DNA of 64,000 bases from NCBI GenBank assembly GCA_004794785.1, contig SJOL01006991.1, forward strand, positions 164,062-228,061, in the 5' to 3' direction. The DNA comes from Opisthorchis felineus (taxonomy: Eukaryota > Platyhelminthes > Trematoda > Opisthorchiida > Opisthorchiidae). The translations under genes and the position numbers were made by a program. Under the pieces are notes generated by a model that was given only the letters and a program-made list of their open reading frames with translations, did no database searches and was not told where the DNA came from. This document shows, piece after piece, positions 1 to 11,424 of this stretch (position 1 is its first letter; the number at the start of each line of letters is the position of its first letter).

Positions 1-1758
1 CTACAGTAAGATTCTTAGGCAGGTCCCCCACGAGTTGACCTAGTCGGTACATTTACGATATTCTCAGCGTCGTCTTTAAGTCTTTTAGAACGCGTAGCCC
101 TGGCTTTTATTAGCTGATCAATAGCATCTCGTGATGTTTCAGTCCTTTTGACCCGTTGTACCTTGCGATGAGATCATGACAACTTTATGCCTGGTAGCGC
201 TCAAGTGCATCGGATCCGATGAACCGAAATTTTTACTCGATCAAAACAAGTTTGTCCCTGCATGGTGAATTAATTCACAAATTTGTCTGAACAAAAATTT
301 TCTTTAACCGGCTCCTCAAACCCTCTGTTGGTTCTACTGATTTAGGCCTCGCCACTACTGCGGGTGAATTGTCCTGTAAATGAAACTAGCTTTGGCGTTT
401 TGTCTGTGGATTTAACTTGTGTCGGGCTCCGATATATGTCCGTCTGGGTACCGAGAATAATGGCCTTCTCAACAGAATGAATGTATCTCCGTCTGTATGC
501 GAATGTTTAAAGAAAGCCGGCTTCATCGGGGCAATTGATTGTTGAGTGAAACTGTGATGTATCTTCAAGTGCTTCTTGATGAAAAATCCAGACAACTATT
601 CGACCGCACTACAATTTTACAGGGCCAAGTGTCCTCATCATGTACATACGGAGCGCAGAATAGTCTGCTTCTGTGAAATAAAGTGCATACCACTGTCGTT
701 TGACATGTACTAAACAAAGGCTGTAAAGTGAAGGGACTGTCCCGTCCAAGGAGGTTTACGGTACACAGGCATCCAAAAAGGGGAGTTGGATGTGTATCAC
801 TCCAAGACAATGAAAGATGCAATCGACAAAATTATTGAAAATTGGTTGAGACATTATCGATCAGTTAACTAATACCAGTGCTATGCGTTCAGAAAGACTT
901 GNCGTTCAGAAACACTTGGGAGTGGCTTTCGGATGACCCGATTCATATCGTGTGAGGCACATTTGAGATACGTACTGAGGTCGTATTGTATTAATTCCTC
1001 ATTCTTCCCCATTTTCTTCGAGGAGGCTGCAGAAAGACATCGTTTTCCAGTTTTTGTGTTTTTGATGCGTTATTTGTTTTGGTTAGGGTGCGGCATTTTT
1101 TCAAAACCTAAATTATTCATCGCTAATCGCTAACCTTTTCCGACTGCGATGAGGAGTCATATTGAGCAAACCAACCTGATTCGACACCAAAATGAGATCC
1201 GCCATCCAGATTGTCTTAGGTGAGTTATTGGTGAAAACGTTGACTGTATGCACAAAAGTATGTAAGAAGGTTTCCTATCGGATTACACTCATATCCAAAA
1301 GTCCATAATCCTAGTAAAGTAGCTCTGAAACTTACCTTAAGTCTAAATGCTACTGACTGCTCCAAGCATGCTGTTATCGATCTCGGAAACACAATATGAA
1401 GGGCAAATAAATCTGCATGACGAAATAACCGCGACAAATTTGTTGGCGGTACTACGGAGAATGGTCTGCGCAAACTATCGAAAATCCACATTTTCTATAT
1501 TTGCATGGTATCTTTGAGAGCCCGTTATCCAACAAAATTCAGCTGTTAGTTGGGTTTTCATGCATGGTGGGCACTGTTATCCTTTCAAGCTTTAACATTA
1601 AGAAACATTCCTCCATTGTCCAGTTGAGCTTACTTCGATCACGACTGATCAAACCCAACATGTGTTAAAACCATACGGTCGAGAATTTAGTTTTGTTTCT
1701 GAAAACAGTAACCTTAGGGTAATATAAGGTATGTAGTAATATGGGGAGATTTGGTCAG
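1..1758. other. Non-coding stretch, nothing recognised except a short duplication
   Basis: No splice-bounded open segment, RNA gene or recognisable element stands out here on either strand. The only local structure is a 17-bp tandem duplication at 885-918, which contains the single ambiguous base of the window at position 902. The open frames present are short and look like chance. Confidence 0.5.
885..918. repeat. 17-bp tandem duplication spanning an ambiguous base
   Basis: The 17-mer at 885-901 (starting GCGTTCAGAAA) is followed directly by a second copy at 902-918 that differs at one base. The first base of the second copy is the N at position 902. By comparison with the first copy that base should be G. 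Confidence 0.8.
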
Positions 1759-2285
1759 ATTCAGTAGGAGTTTCATCCTCTCAGCGAAGCTAATCTATGC
1801 TGGAAAGCCGAGAAGCACTGTACAGCTGTCTCATCCTTGTTGTGAATCATCAGTGGTGTGCATCTCACGAAACTCAGAGTTTTGAACCAACCAGCTAGTG
1901 GTTGAACACTTACCCTTTTGGCCAACAGTAGCTGATCAGCAGTGTGATTAGCACTCCATAAGACAGGATATAGCGCCACCAATCCTTCAACAACGGAGGA
2001 CCACATCACACGGTTACTTATTGACTGGCACCTCTAATGACCACTTCTCGGAAGGAACTTTCACAACCTAGTGAAATTAACCTTCCTCTGACCTGCTTAT
2101 TATTTCATAGTATCGTGAAGAGTTTTCATTATATTCAGTAGAAATTTCATCCCTGAGATTTCATCTATGAGTTTCCTGCGATGCACACTGCTGACGAGTT
2201 ACAACAAGAATGAAAAAGTTATAAAGTGCTTCCCGGCTTTCCAGCATAGATTGGCTTCAGTTGTAGGATGAAAACTCTACTGAAT
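1759..2285. mobile_element. 527-bp element with ~61-bp terminal inverted repeats (MITE-like)
   Basis: The left end (1759-1819, starting ATTCAGTAG) matches the reverse complement of the right end (2223-2285) at about 50 of 61 positions. The match includes an unbroken block around AATCTATGCTGGAAAGCC. The interior has no convincing coding frame. A diverged copy of the interior and left end lies at about 29880-30330 in the same orientation, so this is a dispersed family. A second CAGTAG..TTTCATCC motif inside, near 2138-2160, suggests that two partly overlapping copies in opposite orientation are an alternative to one TIR element. No clear target-site duplication is visible. A non-autonomous DNA transposon (MITE) is the simplest reading; the superfamily cannot be assigned. 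Confidence 0.6.
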
Positions 2286-3623
2286 GGAAGGTATACCCAA
2301 TTACTTGATTAGATATAGGACATTAACAGTGCCCGATCATTTAGTTAACTGATTACTCAGCCAATCGATCAATTGACATTTACATATATATTCCCTGCAG
2401 GATGGAACCATTGTCTAAAGCATTAATTGTAATTTTGGTGGCGTTCTACGTGCCTTGAATAGCTATCAGAATCCCGTGTTCCCAAAGAAATAACTTTTCT
2501 TATTTTTCAAATTCCCATGATGAATATCATTTTATAGACGACTATGATTGAATTAACCAGTATGGGAATGCAACCAGTAAACTGTTCCCCTGTGACCTAA
2601 TCATTCCCGTACATAGTTTTCGATAATATTTTGTTTGGGAAGACCTATCACGCACAAAGAGCTCTGTTGTTAGAGTTATCGTTGTTATAACCACTGTTAC
2701 TTCTTTGGTGTTTGCTACAATATTCTTACTACAATCACGAACTGCAACTTAGTCCATGACCACTGATCTCTGAGCAGGCCAAACCACGACTGACTTGTGA
2801 TATCAGCTGGCAACCACCAAAGATTGAAAAGTTAATTCTCTTCTGATTAACTGTGGTTCGAGCTGCCCCAGTTATTTTGCTGGCTAACCGTGCGAACACA
2901 GCGTTAGTCTTACATTCTTGTGCATTTTCCTATGAAGAGATAAACCCGGACACTTTCAGATTAGTAGTAAGCTTTCGCTAATTTCAGTAACGGCTTTCTG
3001 CGCAGTGTACACATACCTGCAGAAGCGTTTTTTTTGTAGGTTGATTAATTTGTTAGTGTATGCTTTAAAGAGGTCACTGGGAAAAGCATAAAGAGAATAA
3101 ACAAAGTACGTGAGTTTTTGTTGTTTCGGCAACCACTGATCGATGATTCAAGTGCTTTAGCGTAACTCTACCAACAACAGTTTAGCATACATATTGTGGA
3201 GTGTTGTTTTTCGTTTCATGCCTTCCGAAGTGTACGAACGACTGACCGCGTAATGTGATGGAAGATGTGAACCTAACACTAAACTGATTACGGACTTAAG
3301 GTCATGCACCTGGTTTAGGTAGGTGCATGCGTCACACGTGAAGAGGATTGGATGCTCTTCTAGCCGTCTATGTGATAATGTGATTTCCATACGACGGTTT
3401 TTGTTTACTATTTTGCCACTAACTTCATTTGGCTGCAAATTTGTTAAACAGTGACCTGGACACACTGCACCCGATGTGACCCCACTAAACCATGGCCGAA
3501 AAAAGTGGCAGTTAAGTAGCATTTTCCACTTCCACTGTAAGCGCAAAGTGAGTGGTTCATTTTACTGTGCCAAAATGTGTGATGCTTATGCGGTGCATGG
3601 ATAGTAAGTATACTGTTTTTCAG
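2286..3623. other. Non-coding stretch, nothing recognised
   Basis: I see no element or supported exon here. A pyrimidine-rich acceptor near 2400 precedes a short open segment beginning MEPLSK, but it is too short to support a call. Confidence 0.4.
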
Positions 3624-3694
3624 CTTAATCAAAATTCGTCCGAACGATTTAGCTCTTTTGCCATGGAGAAGACAAATGTGCCAAAGAGTTTATG
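3624..3694 (+). CDS. Candidate internal exon, unidentified protein (weak)
   Basis: A good acceptor (a run ending in TTTTTCAG at 3623) opens a frame with one leading base. It encodes a segment containing KIRPNDLALLPWRRQ and CQRVYDGY, with a possible GT donor just after position 3694. The peptide composition looks protein-like. The donor is weak, and phase continuity with the next candidate exon (5806) is not shown. It could be the 5' part of the gene proposed downstream on the same strand, or chance. No family recognised. Confidence 0.22.
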
Positions 3695-5805
3695 ATGGAT
3701 ATACACTGTGCGAAGAATTTTATAAGGAATAAAATACAACCATATTTCGGCAATCAAACAACACTATGTGAGACTGACATTCTCAAAAACGTGCAAATTC
3801 GGTCAATCATACTACCATTCATAAGTAGTCAGTAGTGTCCCGCGGGTCAAATGATTAGTAGCGACATGTGACCGAAAGGCAGACCATTGCTTAAGGCAAC
3901 AATGTGGGCAACCAGACCGATGCTTTTTTATAAATGAACTAACCATCCTAATGTAGAAATTTCCGCCTTTGTGGACATTCAGCCTGCACTAGTGAAGTAG
4001 TAGCGATGACTAAACCTCACTGTTAATTACAGTCAGTAAGATAGACAGACAAAGAACTGTAACAGGTGATGGAAGTAGAACAGTGTGCCCCGTGAGGTCT
4101 CACACATGCTTATAAGACGTGCTTCCATTATAAAATCACTGAAATTTGAAGACAGAAGGTTGTTTCATTCCCAGTGATTCGAATACTCGCAGTATGTACT
4201 AATATTGGAAGAACGTCTTGTTGAAACTAAAAGTCAGATTATAAAAATTATAAACTGTAACGTCCTGAAAATTTTCCTGGCCAAATGACGATGGGGACAA
4301 ACGTAAATGAACAAACGATTAGGCATACTTAGCCTACCCAACGTATTTGACGTACTTATTTCCTGGTAAAACTTACCTGGAAATCAAAACAGGATTTTCC
4401 AAGTGAGGTAAAAAGGTATTATTTTTTGAGTGCATCAGATAAGAAGCAGTCCTATTTCGATACAGGAACTACAAAGCTTATCATGAAAGTCTATCCTAGA
4501 ACAGCAGGTTAAGAAGATTAAACAAAGCGGTTTTCAAGGACAGAAAACACCAAACATACTGATTGTGTTTTTATGAGAGGAAGAAGTTCGATGGACAAGA
4601 GTATAAGTGAAGCACTTAAACCTCAAATTTTGCGCAATGGTATAACGTATAAGATGTGTTGGTCAGACAGTCTGTCTGCTCGCGTGCGCCCCCGTATTTA
4701 GCTTGGCATTTGTGGATGCGATCAGCCAGACTTGAATGCGTGTTTCCTGCGAGATCTGTAGCAGCATCGACCTGTTGTTGGCCCAGAAGCGGTTATCAAA
4801 ACATGAAAGGAATATCCGCCAAGGAGATGCACATCGCGGCCCCAAAGCCCTGTATTACAGGACGAGGTGGGCGATGAATACATCGCACTTTCCCAAACGG
4901 ACTGATGCGACCGACAACATTTAGTTTGTAAGATGCTACCTGTGTAACCTTTGAGCAGCCGGTTGAAGAGGACGGAGCAACTTTACAAACCAAAAATATT
5001 CTTACGCCAAGGTGGATGAGGAGACTAGCGCAACACTTTGCTAATATCACACTGTACTAAAAGTAAGCCTATCATCCGGCACAGCGTGACATCGCACTGG
5101 TCATTTTTGTGCTGGCTTAAATAGAGATCTGAAACGTATTTAAAGGGAAAAGATGGATATTCCCCGGCTCATCTAAAGGCAAAGGCAAATGGTACACCGC
5201 ATTGCGCTAGTGGTGATTGCTAAGGCCAAGAACGTTTGGCGAAAATTTGTTTTCATGTGCAACGATCAGGTAATACACTACACAACAACAGCGCTTATAT
5301 TGGATCGACATGTAACCTACGATTAGATTAAGATAATGCCGTTGGTAATGACTGCTGATTTGTTGGCTCAGCCGGTCGTGCAGTTGCAAACACCTGATCG
5401 CAAGTCTAGTTTTGTCGTCTATGAACTGTGAGTGGAAGTTAAGACTGATACTAGGGTTGAGTGATCGGCATTCCTTATCGTCAACTGACTAATCGGATAC
5501 ATCGGGTGCGTTGCTATACCTTATGTGAAGATCTGACGGGTTGTGACAAAACCATCTAGATTTTTCCAACAGCTGTGGTCTTATCCGTACTTTTATCGGT
5601 TTCCCGCTTTGATTGTTTGAGGCTCGTTTAACTGGACTGAATAGGCTAGATAGCCAATCAGATGCATGTGTTTTGCCATTAACTTACTTGAAGTACCATT
5701 TTTCTATTTCAAGTTCCTGGTAAACCACGCCAGCGGAATGCTCAAACACTGACCTTAAGAATCATCAATTCTTGTAATTAAGTAAACAGATTGCTTAAAT
5801 TGCAG
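3695..5805. other. Non-coding stretch, nothing recognised
   Basis: Overlapping short frames on both strands at 4656-5050 look like mutual shadows, with no splice context to favour either. No repeat or RNA gene recognised. Confidence 0.4.
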
Positions 5806-5961
5806 GTTTCTATAGCTTTATGCTTGAAAATTTGCTTTTAGCATCAATAATTGTCCACATAGGAAGATTGAATTCTGGATTCCATGTTATAATTGAAGAG
5901 CACAACGCTGGAAATTACAACAAGGCGATCTCTTGTTTTTTTGTACTGTTAAAATCACTAT
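5806..5961 (+). CDS. Candidate internal exon, unidentified helical protein
   Basis: The acceptor ends at 5805 (..TTAAATTGCAG). The only long frame downstream starts with two leading bases (phase 1) and runs open for about 59 codons. It encodes a hydrophobic, helix-like sequence: FMLENLLLASIIVHIGRLNS, then VIIEEHNAGNYNKAI, then SCFFVLLKSL. A GT donor at 5962 (..CACTAT|gtaattt) is plausible; an earlier one at 5943 is also possible. Together with the candidate exons at 7515, 8114, 8684, 10529, 11312 and 13587 on the same strand it would form part of one gene. Homology is unknown. The peptide reads like part of a helical repeat or armadillo-like protein, which is only an impression. Confidence 0.33.
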
Positions 5962-7514
5962 GTAATTTAGTTTTGTTTCACGGTTGACCTTCTAAAGCTG
6001 TTTCACTTATTCGCATGCAGTTTCGTCCAATAACTACACAGAAGTTTGTCCAATCTGTGAATTAAGCTCTCTCTTATTCTAGAGGGAGTTAACAGTACAC
6101 CTAGAATTTACGGACCAAAACAACGCTACACAGCGTAGAAATTAGTAACACTGAAATACTCTTCTTCAAGTAATTTGACTGGTTTAGAAGGACAGAAAAT
6201 ATTGATATGGACAGCTCTGTGGTTGCTAGAAGGCGAACTGTGTGAATGATTTATTGAAATAACATGAGTAGATGGTTAGTTGCTATCCAGCTTGAGGATA
6301 CCTTGAACAAAGAACTGGAACGCAAGTTACCCAATGGCTTGAACTCAGTAGGCTGAGGGCCTGTTCATCAGATTGTATAGGGCAACGTATTTATTATATA
6401 CACCTAATTGTTGGTCAAGGTGAATATGTATGAACGGATCAAACACAACATAGTGTTTTTCTGTGTAATATGAAAACATAGAAATTAGTATCCGGAACTG
6501 GAACTGCGCCGTGGGATAAGCACCCTTTGAAATGACGGACCTGCAAACCCTGTAGCAAAGGAGTCCAAGTGGCCAACTTCATACAACGTCAGCACATCTG
6601 CACATTACGGCGGAAAAAATGCGTCAGTATCATTCACTAATCAGATAAATTGCACCCACTGCGAAACGTGGTCATTCTAAGCAGTATGTTCAAATGGGTC
6701 GCCAACTTGAATCAATTTCAGACTGAGTCCTCTCCGTGATACAAAACCTGTCCCACCCAAGCAAAGGGACAATCGTTGTCCATGCAGTGTTAGAAGTATG
6801 CACAGGAGTCAACACCAAGTTGTCTGTGTGCGTTCTTCCTGATTCAGTGTCCTGCCTTGTTGCTGTTCCAAGCTTTCCCGGAAAGTGTTCGACACAAACT
6901 TCGGAAATTTTTTAAATTTTACTGCTCCAATTGTTCGAGGCCATCCAAGAGGTGCATTAAAGTCAGAACAATACTACACTAACAAACGAATCTCCAAAAC
7001 CTTTCGACATGTCTTTTCTTCTTCAGAGGGTCTGCTTGTATTTATGGCGATAACCTGCACATTATACACAGGGAAATGGCGGTGCTTTTCATGATCTGGT
7101 TTACCTCAGGAACCGATCAGCTGTTGCTTTAGGGAGTGAATTCCGGCACCATACTCATCGATTCTTAAAACGAACGACCTAAGTATCAGTATTGAGTAGA
7201 ACGGAATCCGAAATTTAGTGGGCTTATTCGGAGACCCCTACTATGATAACCAACCAACATATACGTATAAAATGTTCTTGTAGGTTTCTATGTTTGTGTT
7301 ATTGTTTACCCGCATTTGGAATCTAATGTTGTTTGAAGTGGTCAACACAAGGTTCTCCACGAATTTTAGCTATATAGATAATGTTGCAAACTCGCTAGAC
7401 TAGTCGGGCGATATACTTCAAATTTTATCTTTTTTCAAGTTTCTTCAACTATAGATTAATTGAAATTGACGAAGCAGACAACAATTTTTTTCTTTTCCGA
7501 TGTACTGATTACAG
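5962..7514. other. Presumed intron, nothing recognised
   Basis: This stretch lies between candidate exons on the plus strand. A 69-codon frame at 6885-7094 lacks good splice sites. No repeat family was identified. Confidence 0.35.
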
Positions 7515-7554
7515 TAAATCAGAAATCTCTACATTGGTAAAATACACTCAGCAG
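7515..7554 (+). CDS. Candidate 40-bp internal exon, unidentified gene
   Basis: A strong polypyrimidine tract (TTTTTTTCTTTTCC) and CAG end at 7514, and a donor GTGCGAGT starts at 7555. Only one of the three frames is free of stops. It begins with one leading base, encodes KSEISTLVKYTQQ and ends on a codon boundary. That exit phase (0) matches the entry phase of the exon at 8114. Short exons of this size are common in flukes. The function is not inferable. Confidence 0.4.
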
Positions 7555-8113
7555 GTGCGAGTTAATCACGATGCTGATCAGCCACTCATTGGCGAACGGT
7601 TCATTGTTAAACCTACCAGCCCGGTGGTGGTGGGAACGAAACTTCTTAGAGTTCCCTGAGATTCACTCTACCAATTAATCCCAATAAGGATGAAAAGGCT
7701 GCGCGTCACTTTCCAGATTTTTAGCATTAAGTGACTTCACTTACAGGATGAAACTGCAGTTAAAAGTTCCTAAATCTCCTCACACTACCAATAATTCTTC
7801 TTTTGTTTTGAAGGTCATAAAATTTTGCTCTGTTTAAGTAAACTACCAAAGGTTGCAAAACTCTGAAAGTTACTGAACATAACATATTCAGTACTGGATT
7901 TTTATGATGTTACGTAGGTTAACCTTGATTATAAAGAGGGGGTTTCAGCCTACACAGTGGTTTGTAAAGCCAAACTTGCTTTTCTTGCCTTCATACAAAA
8001 GAACCATGAGAAGCCTCGGAAAATTTATCTGAATATGTAAAGCTAGCTAGAAGATTAAAAGTTAAGCGGCTGCGGTTTGTATACTTGTAAAATCATCACA
8101 TATCATTCCACAG

Positions 8114-8302
8114 GCCGTTGTTCCCAGTAAGCTTTTCAGTGAAGGATTCCGCTTAAAGAATGATGGAATCTCTGGAAAATTACTGGTGCTTCTTGACTTT
8201 TTCCAATCGCACCAGCCTTTTTATCGGTCACTGGGTGATAAAATACTGGATATTTACGCTGGACAGAAAACTACTCCTAACTGTTACATCTGTGTCACGC
8301 AG
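8114..8302 (+). CDS. Candidate internal exon (63 codons), unidentified conserved-looking protein
   Basis: The acceptor CAG is at 8111-8113 and the donor CAG|gtagaagt follows 8302. The 189-bp segment is exactly 63 codons, phase 0 at both ends and open throughout. Its peptide has strongly protein-like composition: PSKLFSEGFRLKNDGISGKL, then LVLLDFFQSHQPFYRS, then GDKILDIYAG and CYICVTQ. It lacks an internal ATG-initiated frame, so simple ORF searches miss it. It joins in phase to the exons at 7515-7554 and 8684-8731. An alternative acceptor a few bases downstream (..TTCCCAG at 8127) would shift the entry phase. I do not recognise the family. The LKNDGISGKLLVLLDFF stretch would be the best query for identification. 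Confidence 0.45.
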
Positions 8303-8683
8303 GTAGAAGTGACGGCCAAAACTCAGGCAATTTTCAGAACCTCCCGATGTTAGTCGTGTTTTGGGCCGAATTTAATCCAACAGAAAATGAATATCTACAT
8401 CTAGGTTCGTATGTTCTCTTCATTCCAACCTAACTTATTTGATAGTTTGACTGCATTCAGTAAGTATTCGGAAAGTAAATTTCGACATAGAAACTTGCTC
8501 GCTTTTGACAGGTAGAAGAATGGCAACATCAGTGCTTTCAGAAGCAGGCTCGACGGGTTAATATTTCGTAGATTTGCATGTGCTTCTCCCTGTAGTGTTT
8601 TTTTGTCTAGAATAACAATTCTACTATCTCCTCTGCTAGCATATCAATTCCAGGTGTTCTAATTGTTGTTGATCTTTTATCAG

Positions 8684-8731
8684 GGTGGTAATATGGGTTT
8701 CGCTGCTAGTAAGGCACTGGCTTCTCTGGAG
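8684..8731 (+). CDS. Candidate 48-bp internal exon, same gene as 8114-8302
   Basis: It has an excellent acceptor (TTGTTGTTGATCTTTTATCAG ending at 8683) and an excellent donor (GAG|gtgagc after 8731). It is sixteen codons, phase 0 to phase 0, encoding GGNMGFAASKALASLE. Both phases agree with the exon at 8114-8302 upstream and with the phase-0 entry of 10529-10699. The glycine/alanine-rich helix gives no family assignment. Confidence 0.48.
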
Positions 8732-8992
8732 GTGAGCTAATATCAAGGACCCACCCTATGTTTTGAAGGAACAATGGGATTCATTATTTTTCTACTGTTC
8801 TACATAAGTGTGCCACTGATTCATTTACATGCACAATTTCTGCCGACACGTCAAGAAAGCTATGAAAAAATGGACAGCTAGTGAACCAGGCTCCGCTCGA
8901 GACTGCTACAACTCTTACAACTCTGCACATCATCATATTTTTCTATGACAATCAAGAATACTGGAAAGTTTCTCACCAATCCATCCTTTTAG

Positions 8993-9225
8993 GATGGCAT
9001 GCTATGACTTGTTCTCATGGGAACCAAATGTCGCATTTCTCTCATGAAAATTTGAAAACTCTGGCGTCGTCCTTTAAGGCAATTATAAACGAGTGTATCA
9101 CTCTTCCCTTCCTAGTCAGCAGTTGTGGACAATTTATTTGCTTTACACAAGCGGTTAAACCAATAAGCACATATAAGAATGGCAGGACAAATAATCTTAA
9201 TTTTTTAGTGCTGTCTGATAAGCGG
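8993..9225 (+). CDS. Candidate exon, alternative or additional piece of the same gene (weak)
   Basis: A pyrimidine-rich acceptor (ATCCATCCTTTTAG ending at 8992) opens a 233-bp segment, phase 1 in and phase 0 out. It ends at a strong donor (AAGCGG|gtaagtgac). The C-terminal part reads CGQFICFTQAVKPIS and NNLNFLVLSDKR. A shorter exon from 9116 (after CTTCCCTTCCTAG) is equally possible. The exit phase fits 10529-10699, but the entry phase does not fit the exit of 8684-8731. It therefore needs an extra exon between them, or belongs to an alternative transcript, or is chance. Confidence 0.25.
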
Positions 9226-10528
9226 GTAAGTGACAAAAACCACTGTGAACTCAACTGCATTACTTACCCACTTTTTCAACAATAACTTGAGGAAATGCAT
9301 AACTGTCATGCCAAATCTATGGATATTTATCAACTCGGTTGCTTCTTAGGGGATAGCTACCTCAGTTGACCGTGTCCGAACACAGCATCGTCGATGTTCT
9401 CAAATGACAATATCGTGCTGATAACATGCTCGATACACGAGATTAGATCAACATTACAACGGCCTCCAAACCTACTTAGGAATTTCCATCATAGTTCCCG
9501 GAAACCCATTGACGTACTAAGTTAGAAGCCCCAAAATTGCATCCAGAAGCACTTCGTACAAACAGTGACACTTAAAAAAGGCCCGCAACTTAATCCTATG
9601 TGACTCCCAAGCACCGTGTCGTTTCTAGAGGAAGGTTCGGCACTTCAATGGGGATATTTAGACTGGATGAATCAGGTTACTTTGGTTAAGTTGTTTAATC
9701 TATCTTATGTGCGGGCCTGAGCTACTAGAATTGATAACTACGTGGTAACTATCGCCCATATTGTCCTAACCTTAGTAAACTGAAGAGCTGGATAGATGGC
9801 CTCTTTACAATAGCTGACGATATCATTACTGTTACAATGTTCATGTCAACGTCATTGCAGTCACACATGTGTACTGGGTGCGCAAACGAGCTGGTTACTT
9901 TATTTTTATTACAATATTTATCACTGTTCATGTCGATCACTACGGTTTTTAATTAAATTCGACACGTTTTTCTTTCCAGCTGTTCTGTAGAACACGGGTT
10001 TCCATTAGCCCATAGAAAATCTTGGACACGTGGTTCATGCAAACAGCACAAAGGATTGGTCTTTTTTCTACATACTTCTTTACCCGTAGACAGAACTCAA
10101 ATTTTTTAGACTTTACGGATGATCCAGCATCTGGTTTCTCAAGGTTAGCCCTAACCGTCAAATCTATAAATTTGTTTTCCATGATTTATTCCTACCCAGG
10201 CCCGAATGACAAGCGTCTCCAGATGCAATTGGTATTTATTTTTATTAAAAACCAAGTAAACGCCCAATACTATGATGGAAAGATATGTTCAGGGGTAAAT
10301 TGCCAAATACTATCGATGAAGTGTAACTTTCCAGTCTGGATGGCCTATACTAGGGGTGCTTGGAAATGTGATTTTCGTAAATATACCTCGAACTAATAGA
10401 ATTGCTTGATTTCAGATTGGCAGGTAGGGTACCAACTTTCTTAGAATGTCACAAGCTTTTCTGTGGATCAAACGTTTTGTGGCATATTTCTGCAAGGTTC
10501 ACTTTCAAAGTAAGTTAAAGTGTTTCAG
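9226..10528. other. Presumed intron with overlapping chance frames
   Basis: A 124-codon plus-strand frame (10022-10396) and a 77-codon minus-strand frame (9949-10182) overlap here. The minus one is lysine-rich and starts at ATG after upstream stops. Neither shows recognisable homology, and at most one could be real. I treat the stretch as intron. Confidence 0.3.
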
Positions 10529-10699
10529 CCGACAACAGATACTGCCAAGACTGCCATACGGGCAGCATATATTGGAAAACCGAGTGAGTTGAAAAGACTT
10601 TCATTAGATTTGTCCAAATCAAAGAATGTCAGGACATTAAATGGCATATCTATCACAAATGAGCCGATTCCAGGAGTCAAAGAAATGAGGTTATCTCAA
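10529..10699 (+). CDS. Candidate internal exon (57 codons), unidentified gene
   Basis: The acceptor GTGTTTCAG ends at 10528 and the donor CAA|gtacgt starts at 10700. The 171-bp segment is 57 codons, phase 0 at both ends. The peptide includes AIRAAYIGKPSELKRLSLDL, SKNVRTLNGISITNEPIPG and VKEMRLSQ, with biased, protein-like composition. It follows in phase from 8684-8731 and precedes 11312-11424 in phase. The alternating charged and leucine residues suggest a soluble helical protein. No domain recognised; confidence is in the exon, not in any function. Confidence 0.48.
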
Positions 10700-11311
10700 G
10701 TACGTAACCCGTGACTTAGATAAGAGTGTCAGCTTGAATCTAAGGCTACTGGCTGGAAAAATGTTTTGTGAATACTGATTGGTTTCTAGGCCGCTGCTTA
10801 GAGAACTTTCATCAAGGTAGCTTTTTTGAATGCAGTGGTCTCTGTCAGTTTACGGGAACGTAAAACAGCTTTTATGAGTCTCAGTATATGGTCGTATTCA
10901 ATGACGTGCGACGCTCTGTCGCTTAGGTTTGACCATCAAGAAGGATGCTTTCGGGTCCTGGTAGGCAACTACAAAATAGTTTGCATTATGCACTACTTTA
11001 GTGGGCAGCGTTCTATTAAACAGATCATTACTGATCACTTTTAATTTTCCTGACTGCGACTACTTTAGAGCGCGCGGTGCACAATGGCCGCGCAGATACC
11101 CACTTAATTTTCTTTTGTAAAGAGTGTTCAGCGATAAAGCTCAGCGATAAAATCGTCCTCAAAACGGAGGTTGGTACACATTGACTCACCTGAGACTGCC
11201 AACATAAAGTTGTCCTAATTAGTTGCCGTCACTTCTAAGAAACGGTCTATGTAAACTTTTTCCGAAAAAATGTTGATGACAGAAAGAAATCTGGTTTTAA
11301 TTTAAGCACAG

Positions 11312-11424
11312 GTTCGACGGATACTTCTAGCGGATTATGTCAGACATTTGGCGTTGTTCCTTCTTCTTTCAAAAGAAGTATTTGTAGTTCTGGATTTTAT
11401 TCATTCACCGGGACTAATTTGCAT
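11312..11424 (+). CDS. Candidate internal exon, unidentified gene
   Basis: The acceptor TTTAAGCACAG ends at 11311 and the donor GCAT|gtatgc starts at 11425. Read in phase 0, continuing from 10529-10699, it encodes RRILLADYVRHLALFLLLSK followed by EVFVVLDFIHSPG. It ends with two bases of a codon (phase 2), which is completed by the first base of the exon at 13587. A second frame (serine-rich, STDTSSGLCQTFGV..) is also open across the segment, so the reading frame rests on phase continuity with the neighbours. Confidence 0.35.

Noticed and set aside
8881..9285. 134-codon plus-strand frame as an intact single-exon gene
   Set aside because: The composition of its first third is poor, and strong splice sites lie inside it. 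Only the 8993-9225 part was kept, as a weak exon.
9949..10182. 77-codon lysine-rich minus-strand ORF starting at ATG
   Set aside because: It overlaps a longer plus-strand frame, has upstream in-frame stops, no splice support and no homology; the length is expected by chance.
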